64,000 nucleotides of DNA, taken from Triplophysa rosa (Eukaryota > Chordata > Actinopteri > Cypriniformes > Nemacheilidae). A program made the position numbers and the translations under genes. Shown here one piece after another: positions 55,131-64,000 of the stretch. The stretch spans positions 34,952,296-35,016,295 of the forward strand of contig NC_079890.1 in assembly GCF_024868665.1 (NCBI RefSeq), given 5' to 3'. Each line of letters begins with the position of its first letter. Within the stretch, counting starts at the first letter, position 1. The notes beneath the pieces are model-generated. The model was not told the origin of the DNA. It saw only the letters and a list, made by a program, of their open reading frames with translations, and searched no databases.

Positions 55131-55687
55131 TAATATGTATTATATCTGCACTTTTTAGACGCTGCATAATACAATAAAACAAATCGATTTGTCTAGACGT
55201 TTTAAACCTAAATGCGAGAGCATGAGCAACTTTGATACGTCAGCCTGTTTTCTGCGGCTTCCACAAGATGGCACTTCTCAAAAATTGAGAAAAACATTAC
55301 GCTGAGCAAGATTGGGTATAATAATGCTCTAAATAACATTTTATTAATAAAACAAATGAACCCTTTTGAAAGCTGAAGCATAAATGCATGAGATGAAAAA
55401 TCTAGCGGAGTTGGATGTGTTGAGATCACACATGTAGAATGCTATTTTTATGGGATACCTCTCGCTTTATCATTTATTTTTATGTACAGTAATATGGTTT
55501 AACTATAAGCCCAGTATAACAAACATATTGGCCAGCACTTTGAGAAGCTCTAACATGTAGTGTGAATGAAGATGTTAATAGCACACTGCGGTGTTATCAG
55601 TAAGCACTGAGGTGACATGGACAAACTGTGTGCCGTTACATCATGCGAACGTGCAGATAAAGAACGTGTGAATGAGTTTGTATTTTC

Positions 55688-58600
55688 TTACCAGCTGGCT
55701 CTCACGGCTTCGATATCGCTCACTAAATTCTGAGCAAGGCATATTCCAAATATCTGTGAACATGTATTATCATTTTTAATGAAGGGAAACAATAATTGAT
55801 CAAATGACCCATGATCGGTGATCAACAGCAGATCAGAGTGAGCTTACCTGTAGCAGTGCTATACCTATAAAGATTCCAGCCACTACTGTCAGATTGTCAT
55901 GCAACCACCTCTCAAACTGTGGTACACAGCCTTTGAGATGAATGAACATCTTTTGCTCGGCATCCTAATGAAGGAACAAATGTTTCAAATCAGGACCATT
56001 TTCTTTTATATACAGTTCTGGAAAAAATTAAGAGACTGTGTATTTAGTCCAAATGTGTATTTAATCCGCATTTCTACATGTATTGTGACCATTCCAGTCC
56101 AGTGTGTTAAATTCGAAAAGAAAAAATCTAACCTCAGCAGTGACATAAAGTCCAACAAAAATGTGAAAGACTGAGAGCATTAAAAGATGCATGAAATCTG
56201 GGATTATTAAAAATGATGTTTTTACAGGATTTTAGGTTTGAAAACATTGCATCTTTTTATTGATTTATTTATTAAAATAATGCAAATTATAAAACTATTT
56301 TTATTCGGAATGTCTGAAAAACTGCAAATTATGCAGTGGTTTAATCATTTTTAACAAATTAATTTAAATGGTAAAGCTACATGATAAAGATGCAAATGAT
56401 CACTTGCAAGACTAATGGCTGGAATACACTACAAGACAAGTTTTTAAACTAGACATCATTTTCGAAAGCCTCAGATAGAAACACACTAACTGATCAAATC
56501 TGCAGACTGGCACAGACTTTCTGCAACAAGTCCAGACTGAAAATCTGGGCAAAATCTGAGCAAAAGTCTTGTAGTGTATAGCCTTAAATAAGAAAAAAAG
56601 TGACTTTTGAATGAAGGACATAAGATCTTGTTGAATTAAGACTTTAGTTGAAATTTTATGTTTGCCCTATTAAAATGATTACAGTAGAAAAAAATAAGAT
56701 GGATGTGCGTTAGAACCCACACCAGCAGACTACGTGACAGCTTCTTTCCCCTTAAACTCTTGTCTCCCGCAATCTACTCATCAGCACTGCACTTTTTCCC
56801 CACTAGCATGCACAACCACTAAGAACTCTAACACAGCCATACCAATTTATACACCGTCTTACTGTAATACCACAATACGTACCAATCACTGTACACTACG
56901 CACATTGTGTGTACATTTGTTGCTGTGTAGTTACATGTAAATGATGTGTCATTCGTTATACTATGGTTAAACACTTGTACAGAAATGTTTATTGTGTAAA
57001 TGTGTACAGGAAAATGTCTATTGTAAAGTATTGTAATTCTTTGTTACTTGTAATCTACAATTCTGTCTCATATCTGTCATACTGCCATGTTGGTTGGAAG
57101 TTTTTCACCCACTGTTGCACTTGTGTATATGGTTGAGTGACAATAAAGGGATTGGATTTGATTTGCTACGCACCGATTTAGCTCGAACGTCATAACCACA
57201 CTGTCTGTTGATAACATCCTCCTGGAAAAAAGGATGATTTACGCAGATGATTAATAGAAAACAGTCACACATCATCTTAAAGCAAACATGTTATCTGCCA
57301 AGAAAAAGTTCCAGCGTGAACTAGAAATAGCAGAAATGGCAAAAGCTGAAGGAATGCTGGTTCATTTTAAGAAGCAGTCAGCAATAGACTTTCCTTCATG
57401 CTATCTCACTTCATTCATAGAGGACTCATAATTTAAGCATTTAACGTCATCAGATGTTTATTTGTTATGAGTTAATAGCTCATAACATGTTATTTTAACT
57501 CAGCGCACGTAGGCCAGATCCTGTTTTAAATTCTCCCTTCCGTTGTTCTACGTATTGGTTCCTTAAAAACACTTTCCTCCCTTGCTTTCAGTGTCGCTCT
57601 TAAATCATCACTATAGTGGCATGCAAATGAGGTCAAGAAAAGAACTGCTTGATATTTTACCAAGATATACCACCATATTCATGTACCATGTTTTACATTC
57701 ACGTATTACAATGGTACATGTGGAAAAATATAGTATTGCCGTGGTCATGTTTGAACGAACAGTATTTTACCGCTGGGTCTTTGGTGCAACAGGAGAAGGG
57801 CACGCCACATTTTTCTCGACTGGGGTTGGTGTCTGTGCAGTTAAAATACATGTTGAGGTTCCAGTCGTCTGCTCCAAATGCTCCACAGCATTCCCACTGC
57901 CAGGGAATAAATAGAACCAGGACTGAATCGGCATTACATCGTTAAATTTGTAATATGACAATAGCGATATGAATATAACAGTCCGCTTACAAACGGACAT
58001 TTTTTTCAGTTAGTTTCATCAAAATTTGCAATGATCCTATGTCGTCTATATATTTCATTATTTCTTTGTTGTCACTTTGTTCTGTATTAATATGCGTTTA
58101 ATGTAAAAGTGCTTTGCAACAACGCAAAATTGAAATTAGACGGAATTTCCACATTTCTATACTGTTTTCCTCTTTACTGCCTGTACTAATACGTATTTAC
58201 TGTGAAGCTGCTTTGCAATAATGCAAATTCGTGAAAAGCACTATAGAAGTAAAACTATATTGAATTTGAATCATGAATTAAAAATAAACAACATATTTGA
58301 AGTGTTTTTATATTTATATATTAGTATTATTTATTTATTTTATTTATATATGTATCATATTAACTTGCATACAAAAGGTATTATTACATTGATATTTATT
58401 GTAAAGACTAAAATTAAATGTAAGTGCTGTAAAAGTATCGTTTGCAATAGTATGAAATACAATTCTGAAAGTAAATTCATAGAAAAAAAGCAACAGACTG
58501 TATGTGGTTGATACACATTAATGTAAAGAAAACCCAGAAAAAAAACATTACATCATGCTATTACATCAGCATTTGATGTTTAAATTTAGTATTTTGTTGT

Positions 58601-61600
58601 GTCTTTCCTATTGTGCAAGGTCAGCAGAGAAAACAAACATGACAGTGTCTGAATAACTCTGCGGATAATGGCTTCTTGCTCTTTTCCTAATAATCACACA
58701 TTTTTTGTTCATGTCACGAGATATTGATTCAAAACAGTTTTTTAAATTCTCAGTTTGGCAATTTGCTATTCTAAAATAATTCTTTAAGATTAAAAACTGT
58801 GAAACCTAAATTGACAAAGATCTCATTAAGCACCTGGTGTGTGTTGACAGTGAATAGGAAGCTAATCATATAGAAACAGGCTGTGTTGCTATAAAAACTA
58901 TACGTGTACTGTATGTCTGTGGTTTTATGTTTTGTGTTTTCTGTGCACATACACACACAATAATTTTTCTTTTCGCTTGATATTCTAATGTATTTGTGTC
59001 TCTAAGCGTTTAATCTGAAAATGATTCTTACACCATGAAATGAAACCCATGGCATGAAATACAAAACATGTTTATTTGTGATATGATGCTCACATATTCC
59101 TGAGTGAAGTCGATGAGGTTCTGCAGATCAATGTCGTCCCTGTAGGCGCGTATGTTGTTGTTGATGAAAAAGTTGAGCTGATCTTTAATCCAGTCTTTAA
59201 AGACAAAGGCCAAGACACCGGCAGTCAACTCCAGAAAGAAGATGATCCCTAAAAACACAGAAAACTGGGAGAGCGACAAACACCAATCATTGAGGATGAG
59301 TACACCTTCTCGGTAACGCTAGACAAAGTTGCTCCACTACGTTTAAAGAAGATTAAAAATGGCAGCCCCACACCGTGGTATAATGAACACACTCAGGCTC
59401 TAAAGAAAGCGGCCCGAAAAATGGAGCGCAACTTTAAGAAAACTAAATTAGAGGTATTTCGTACAGCATGGAAGGATAGTATTCGAAAATACAGGAAAGC
59501 CCTAATAACTTCTAGATCCGCCTACTTTTCATCACTAATAGAAGAAAACCAGCACAACCCTAGGTTTTTATTTAACACGGTGGCTAAATTAACAAAAAAT
59601 AAATCGTCAGTGACTTCTGATCCTGTATATCAGCATAGCAGTGATGAATTTATGAACTACTTCACATATAAAATCCAAGATATTAGAGAAAAAATTATAA
59701 CAATGCAATCAGAAGTGAAACCCGCTGAACAAACTAACTACAGCGCCCTTAAGGAGAAAATGCAATTATTTTATACCGTAGATCAAGATGAGCTGTCTAA
59801 AATTATTAGATCATCTAAATCAACAACATGCATACTAGACCCTATACCTACAAATCTACTGAAAGAGATGCTCCCAGAAATTATAGATCCTCTTCTTGGT
59901 ATTATTAACTCATCTCTGACATTAGGACATGTGCCTAAAGCATATAAGGTGGCTGTTATAAGGCCCCTTGTCAAAAAACCCCAACTCGACCCTAGAGAAC
60001 TAAGGAACTACAGGCCTATATCGAATCTACCTTTCATATCTAAAGTTCTGGAAAAAGTAGTTTCAACTCAATTATGCTCCTTCCTCCAAAGGAATGACAT
60101 CAATGAAGAATTCCAGTCTGGATTTAGAGCATGTCACAGTACAGAGACTGCTTTGATCAGAGTTACAAATGATCTGCTATTGGCGTCTGACCGAGGTTGT
60201 ATCTCGTTATTGGTGCTGCTAGACCTTAGTGCTGCATTCGATACCATTGACCACAGCACACTCCTACATAGACTCGAAAATTATGTCGGCATTAAGGGAA
60301 TAGCTTTGAAATGGTTTAAATCTTATTTATCCGACCGTTTTCAATTTGTAGCAATAAACAATGAGGTGTCACGCAAATCGCAAGTCCAGTACGGTGTACC
60401 ACAGGGCTCAGTCTTAGGGCCTCTGCTCTTCGCATTATACATGCTACCTCTAGGAGATATAATAAAGCGACACGGAGTTAGCTTTCACTGTTATGCTGAT
60501 GATACTCAACTTTATATTTCCTCGAAGCCTCATGAAACACAGCAGTTCCATCGAATAATGGAATGCATAGTCGATATAAAAAACTGGATGAGTAACAACT
60601 TTTTATTACTGAACTCGGACAAAACGGAAGTGTTACTTATTGGACCGAAAACTGCTATAAGTAACAACCAAGAATACTGTTTAACTATTGACGGATGTTC
60701 CATAAAACCCTCGTCGTCAGCAAAGAATCTTGGCGTTCTATTCGATAGTAATCTGTCATTTGAGAGCCACGTCGCCAACACCTGTAAAATTGCGTTTTTC
60801 CATTTTAAGAATATATCTAAACTACGTCATATGCTGTCAATCTCAGATGCAGAGAAGTTAATTCATGCATTCATGACATCAAGACTAGATTACTGTAATG
60901 CACTGTTAGGTGGTTGCCCTGCAGGCTTATTACAAAAACTCCAATTGGTCCAAAACGCGGCAGCTCGAGTTCTTACACGTACAAAAAAGTATGAACATAT
61001 TAGCCCGGTTCTGTCAACCTTGCACTGGTTACCTATAAAGCATCGCGTTAACTTTAAAATCTTGCTTATTACCTATAAAGCCTTACATGGTTTAGCTCCT
61101 CAGTACTTGAATGAACTCCTTTTGTATTACAGTCCTTCACGTGCATTACGCTCTCAGGCGTCCTGTCAGTTGGTAATACCTAGAATTTCAAAATCAAGTG
61201 CAGGTGGTAGATCCTTTTCCTATCTAGCGCCTAAACTTTGGAATAGTCTTCCCTGCACTGTCCGGGAGGCAGACACACTCTGTCAGTTTAAATCTAGACT
61301 AAAGACGCATCTTTTTAATCTTGCATACACTACTCTTCCATAATATAAATCTTCAGAGGGTTTAGGCTGCATTAGTTAGATCAACCGGAACCAAAAACAC
61401 AACTGATGTACTTGTTGCATCAAAGAGTACAGAACAGTACTCTACTCTCAGCCAGTCTTGTCTCATTGTTCCAAGGTTACCACAGCGAGCAGGATGCAGT
61501 TCATGGCCTGACCTGATGGTAGAGCGGAGAATGGGAAGTGGGGACCTGACAAGAGCTGAGATGATAGAGCTGGATAAAGAAGGACGCGGTCTCTTGACAT

Positions 61601-62891
61601 GTCTTCACCACAAAACTTCAAATGCTATTAGATTATTAATGATAATCTTAAACTATAATTTATTTTATTATTAAGTTTATTTATTTTATTTAGCCTTGTT
61701 GTGCAAGTTCTCTGGAGCTTGTGCAGAGGCAGCAGCTTTTGCCAGAGGGGAACTGGAATCCCCTGGTTGGGCCTGGGTTCTCCTGAGGTTTTTTTTCTCG
61801 ATTAGAGTTTTGGGTTCCTCGCCACCGTTTGCATACTGTTTTTGCACTATCTGCCTGACCGGGGGGGCTGCTTTAGAATTTTAAAGTTTTACTTAATTAA
61901 TATTGCATATAGGAATTTATTATCTGTTATATTTGACCTGTGCTTCTCTCTCCTTTATCCTAAATGTGTGCTCTCACTGAGCGTGTGTGTGTGTGCGTAC
62001 TTGTCTGTGTACGTACGTGTGTGTGTGTGTGTGTGTTGTGTGTGTGTGCGTGCGCATCCGTGTGTGTGTGTGTCTCTGTGTCTGTGTGTGTTGGTGCGTG
62101 TGCGTGTTGTGTGTGGGTGTGTCTGTCTTCTGTGTTTCAACCTTTTCTTGTTTTTGCAGGTACAACTTTGATTGTTTTGCTTGTAGTCAATGTGTCTCAT
62201 GTGCAGCTGCTTTGTAACAATGAAAATTGTAAAAGCGCTATATAAATAAAGTTGAGTTGAGTTGAGTAAATTATGAGAATTTTCATTTTGAGCCTGCGAT
62301 ACTTTATACTGTATCAGTGCTCTGTCTCAGTTCAGCATCATCTTTGTCCTACTCCTGGATAAAAGTCTTACTCTTTAAATGTAGAACTTTAAAGCTTTAA
62401 ACACGTACAAATTTGAGCAGTAAGGTGTTTTCCCTCAGGGCTCCGATACAGCCGGCAAAACCCAGGATGAACATCACACCTCCTACCACCAGAAACAACC
62501 ACACTGGATCAAATCCGCCCAGATCAGTGATGGAGGAGATGTTAGAGAGAACTCCCTGAGGACAAGAAAGAGAGAGCTCATGGCGCTTGCAACGCCAAGG
62601 TCATGGGTTCGATCCCAGGGGATTGCACATACTCTGATAGAAATGTATAGTATAATGCAATGTAAGCCGCTTTGGATAAAAGCGTCTGCCAAATGCATAA
62701 ATGTAAATTACAGAAGGCACTAATCTGCAAATATTTTATAGTTTTCACTTACTGTAAAGAACATTCAACGGCTCGGCTTCACGCTTCACTTACATAATAA
62801 GCGGACTGGAAATAAGGTTATGCCTAATGTTTTCTCTCACCTTCTCACTCCATGCCCACAATCCAATTCCCAGGAACGCCACTCCCAGCAA
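55688..62891 (-). CDS. tspan5: Tetraspanin-5 (TspanC8), partial: first coding exon lies beyond the window
   Basis: Minus-strand exons, 5' to 3': 62891-62841, 62555-62409, 59264-59094, 57896-57771, 57221-57174, 55964-55848 and 55753-55688. All are phase 0, giving 241 codons plus a TAA stop. The missing first exon should hold the N-terminal tail and most of TM1. Present are the end of TM1 (LGIGLWAW), TM2 ([16 protein letters not shown]), TM3 ([19 protein letters not shown]) and a large extracellular loop with eight cysteines: ECC, NC, KC, SCC, QC and GC. TM4 is in [18 protein letters not shown], and the tail ends [10 protein letters not shown]. Eight loop cysteines define the TspanC8 group, which escorts the protease ADAM10. 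TSPAN17 is the near alternative; the [15 protein letters not shown] block, the VRASW tail and the neighbour rap1gds1 favour TSPAN5. The TGG-TAA end also reads as a splice donor (TG|GTAAGA). Confidence 0.93.
56011..56240. mobile_element. Truncated copy of the GGAAAAAATTAAGAGACC-family MITE
   Basis: ATACAGTTCTGGAAAAAATT starts the unit and ATTTAATCCGCATTTCTACA follows, as in the copy at 50438. The far end is lost. It lies in the tspan5 intron between the last two-but-one exons (55964 and 57174). Confidence 0.55.
56700..57165 (+). mobile_element. Probable LINE 3' UTR fragment abutting a tspan5 donor
   Basis: A C-rich, non-coding stretch ends in GAGTGACAATAAAGGGATTG and then GATTTGATTTG. This has the form of fish LINE 3' ends: a ..GACAATAAAG.. 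motif followed by a short tandem tail. The end lies only about 8 bp from the tspan5 exon at 57174-57221, so the intron starts GTGCGTAGC and then runs into the repeat. Family assignment is moderate. Confidence 0.55.
58060..58275 (+). mobile_element. L2-type LINE 3' end fragment(s)
   Basis: CTGTGAAGCTGCTTTGCAAT followed by GCAAATTCGTGAAAAGCACTATAGAAGTAAAACTATATTG parallels the intact LINE's tail at about 62203-62255 (GCAGCTGCTTTGTAACAATG, GTAAAAGCGCTATATAAATA). A second, weaker copy of the same motif lies at 58105-58130. It is a decayed fragment in a tspan5 intron. Confidence 0.65.
59421..61343 (+). CDS. LINE reverse transcriptase (ORF2 C-terminal two-thirds), 640 aa from first ATG
   Basis: A single uninterrupted frame. 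Residues 195-201 (RNYRPIS) begin the palm/finger block. [12 protein letters not shown] around 267-278 carries the first catalytic Asp (residue 268). [10 protein letters not shown] is at 325-334, and YADD is at 358-361 with the two other catalytic Asps. The C-terminal [15 protein letters not shown] and [14 protein letters not shown] blocks are typical of L2-like fish LINEs. The full-length protein would start upstream with an AP-type endonuclease that this copy has lost. It is unlikely to be expressed from its own promoter. The absence of stops or frameshifts suggests recent insertion. The start ATG is simply the first in frame. Confidence 0.9.
   Translation: MERNFKKTKLEVFRTAWKDSIRKYRKALITSRSAYFSSLIEENQHNPRFLFNTVAKLTKNKSSVTSDPVYQHSSDEFMNYFTYKIQDIREKIITMQSEVKPAEQTNYSALKEKMQLFYTVDQDELSKIIRSSKSTTCILDPIPTNLLKEMLPEIIDPLLGIINSSLTLGHVPKAYKVAVIRPLVKKPQLDPRELRNYRPISNLPFISKVLEKVVSTQLCSFLQRNDINEEFQSGFRACHSTETALIRVTNDLLLASDRGCISLLVLLDLSAAFDTIDHSTLLHRLENYVGIKGIALKWFKSYLSDRFQFVAINNEVSRKSQVQYGVPQGSVLGPLLFALYMLPLGDIIKRHGVSFHCYADDTQLYISSKPHETQQFHRIMECIVDIKNWMSNNFLLLNSDKTEVLLIGPKTAISNNQEYCLTIDGCSIKPSSSAKNLGVLFDSNLSFESHVANTCKIAFFHFKNISKLRHMLSISDAEKLIHAFMTSRLDYCNALLGGCPAGLLQKLQLVQNAAARVLTRTKKYEHISPVLSTLHWLPIKHRVNFKILLITYKALHGLAPQYLNELLLYYSPSRALRSQASCQLVIPRISKSSAGGRSFSYLAPKLWNSLPCTVREADTLCQFKSRLKTHLFNLAYTTLP
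61981..62112. repeat. (GT)n-rich microsatellite in LINE 3' UTR
   Basis: Interrupted GT/GTGC repeats of about 130 bp within the LINE 3' region. The Cys/Val-rich ORFs and the reverse Thr-His ORFs across it are repeat artefacts. Confidence 0.9.
62573..62705 (+). mobile_element. tRNA-derived SINE
   Basis: A degenerate tRNA-like head with B box GGGTTCGATCCCAGG is followed by a body and the conserved tail GCTTTGGATAAAAGCGTCTG, CCAAATGCATAAATGTAAAT. The order of head, body and tail fits a fish SINE. The acceptor-stem ends do not pair, so it is not a functional tRNA gene. It lies 18 bp upstream of the tspan5 exon at 62409-62555, in its acceptor region. Confidence 0.8.
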
Positions 62892-63236
62892 CTACAAAAC
62901 AAGAGCAATGTTAATGAATAAACTGAAATAATGTTGATATACACACATTCTTTAAAAAGGATTTTTTCTATTTGAGCCGACGAGTCTTGGCTATTGCTTT
63001 TTTAAGTCATGTTTAGAATACTGTACGCTCTAAAAACTGCTGGGTTGTTTCAAACAAGCGTTGGGTGAAAAAAGGAAAAAACCCAACCCATTTGACCTAT
63101 CGCTTATGAGACTCTCTTAAAAATAAATGTGCCAAAAATGGTTCTTTACAGCAATGCTATAGGGGAATAATTTTGAGTTCCCCAAAGAGCATTTCAGTCT
63201 AAAGAACCATTTCCTACATTTTGTAAAGCAGTTTTG

Positions 63237-63717
63237 TTAAAGGGGTCATATGACACGGCTAAAACAAATATTATCGTTTGTTTTAGATGTAATGCAATGT
63301 GTAAACAAGATTTAAGGTTCAAAAACGCTGTATTTTCCACATACCGTGCATGTTTGTATCTCCTCTTTGCCCCGCCTCTCTGAAACGAGCAGATTTTTTA
63401 CAAAGCTCATCGCTCTGAAAAGCGAGGTGTGCTGTGATTGGCCAGTTAACCAGTGCGTAGTGATTGGTGGAATACTGCAAGCGTGTGAAGGAAATGTAAC
63501 GCCTCTTACCATATTGGGAACATCAGGTTCCAAAGCAATTGTACTGACAGGTACGCCCACCTTACTTGTGTATACATTTTGGAGGTCTTTATACCACGAA
63601 CTGACGTAGATTTGTGGGGGTCTGGTTACATTTTTACATGTCTAATACATGCGTGGGCAACTTATAACGCACCACAGACACAGAAAAACACGTATTCGCG
63701 CCATATGACCCCTTTAA
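63237..63717. mobile_element. CATATGAC TTAA-type MITE, copy 2, intact TTAA duplication
   Basis: TTAA at 63237-63240 and 63714-63717 brackets a unit starting AGGGGTCATATGACACGGC and ending GCGCCATATGACCCCT. The interior is largely the same as the copy at 38046-38548. The TTAA duplication points to piggyBac-type mobilisation. Intron upstream of the first tspan5 exon in the window. Confidence 0.85.
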
Positions 63718-64000
63718 ACCTTAGGAACCTTTTGTATGGGAATAAACACGTGGCACTAAGAGTTTAAAAGAAACTGTGCAGGTTTGAGAAAACGGCTGGA
63801 ATAACTGAGAAACATCAGTCAGAGCTCAACAAAGGATACCCAAAGTATTAAAAGTTGTATTGTACTTCATATTACAAAACAAAACCAATTCCATTATATT
63901 TCCAAGAAGACGAAGGATTTATCTCTGTGAAAACTCTTCTGGGTCTCTGTGTCAGTAAACAGGAATGCAATTCTTTATCTGAGTCTATCAGCAGATAAAC
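63718..64000. other. tspan5 intron, right edge
   Basis: No exon was found here or in 62892-63236. The tspan5 N-terminal coding exon (expected to encode a tail rich in Lys/Cys and the start of TM1) must lie to the right of position 64000. Confidence 0.5.

Larger units (their letters stand above)
59280..62268 (+). mobile_element. 5'-truncated L2/CR1-type LINE with intact RT ORF
   Basis: The coding frame is open from the left junction, with [15 protein letters not shown] and [15 protein letters not shown] before the first ATG at 59421. The endonuclease domain expected upstream is absent, so the copy is 5'-truncated. The 3' UTR includes a GT microsatellite, then GTAAAAGCGCTATATAAATA and a TTGAGTTGAGTTGAG tail, the short tandem terminus typical of this LINE group. 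It lies antisense within a tspan5 intron. The left junction is placed between about 59265 and 59290. Confidence 0.85.

Noticed and set aside
61842..62245. Cys/Val-rich and Thr/His-rich ORFs
   Set aside because: Translation of a GT microsatellite in the LINE 3' UTR.
62590..62625. Possible tRNA gene (B box GGGTTCGATCCC)
   Set aside because: No cloverleaf or acceptor-stem pairing, and it is followed by a typical SINE tail; treated as a SINE.

Overview
This window is vertebrate nuclear DNA, most likely from a teleost and probably a cyprinid-like fish. Its genes are split by many introns with GT-AG boundaries, it is AT-rich, and the introns are full of fish-type repeats: L2/CR1 LINEs, SINE tails, hAT and TTAA-flanked miniature transposons, and foldback elements. 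Long ORFs are rare because the real exons are 20 to 241 bp long. I rebuilt the genes by joining exons at splice sites whose reading phase agrees.

There are four protein-coding genes. (1) spata6l (+, 1255-6452, 12 exons, 344 aa) is a SPATA6-family sperm protein. (2) slc1a1 (-, 16735-9041, 12 exons, 526 aa) is the glutamate/aspartate transporter EAAT3 and converges on spata6l. (3) rap1gds1 (+, 18646-48941, 15 exons, 607 aa) is the armadillo-repeat chaperone SmgGDS. It lies head-to-head with slc1a1 across about 1.9 kb and starts near a CCAAT/GC-box promoter. (4) tspan5 (-, 62891-55688, seven exons; the first coding exon is beyond the right edge) is a TspanC8 tetraspanin and converges on rap1gds1. 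Both convergent pairs match human neighbours (SLC1A1/SPATA6L on 9p24 and RAP1GDS1/TSPAN5 on 4q23). The window therefore joins two blocks that are on different human chromosomes.

The rest is mainly transposon archaeology. A 5'-truncated LINE with an uninterrupted 640-codon reverse-transcriptase ORF (about 59280-62268) sits about 20 bp upstream of a tspan5 splice acceptor. A second LINE tail ends a few bases past another tspan5 donor. Several hAT elements keep perfect 8-bp target duplications, one of them nested inside another element. A TTAA-flanked element is nested in another TTAA-type element. One hAT copy in rap1gds1 carries filler DNA copied from sequence about 740 bp away. Rap1gds1 exon 5 is the 147-bp, 49-codon cassette that distinguishes the known SmgGDS-607 and -558 isoforms, and a 192-nt pyrimidine microsatellite begins 129 bp after it.

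I found no phage, bacterial, CRISPR or operon-like content and no evidence of a new multi-gene system. The most interesting material concerns splice-site-proximal insertions and rearrangement scars.
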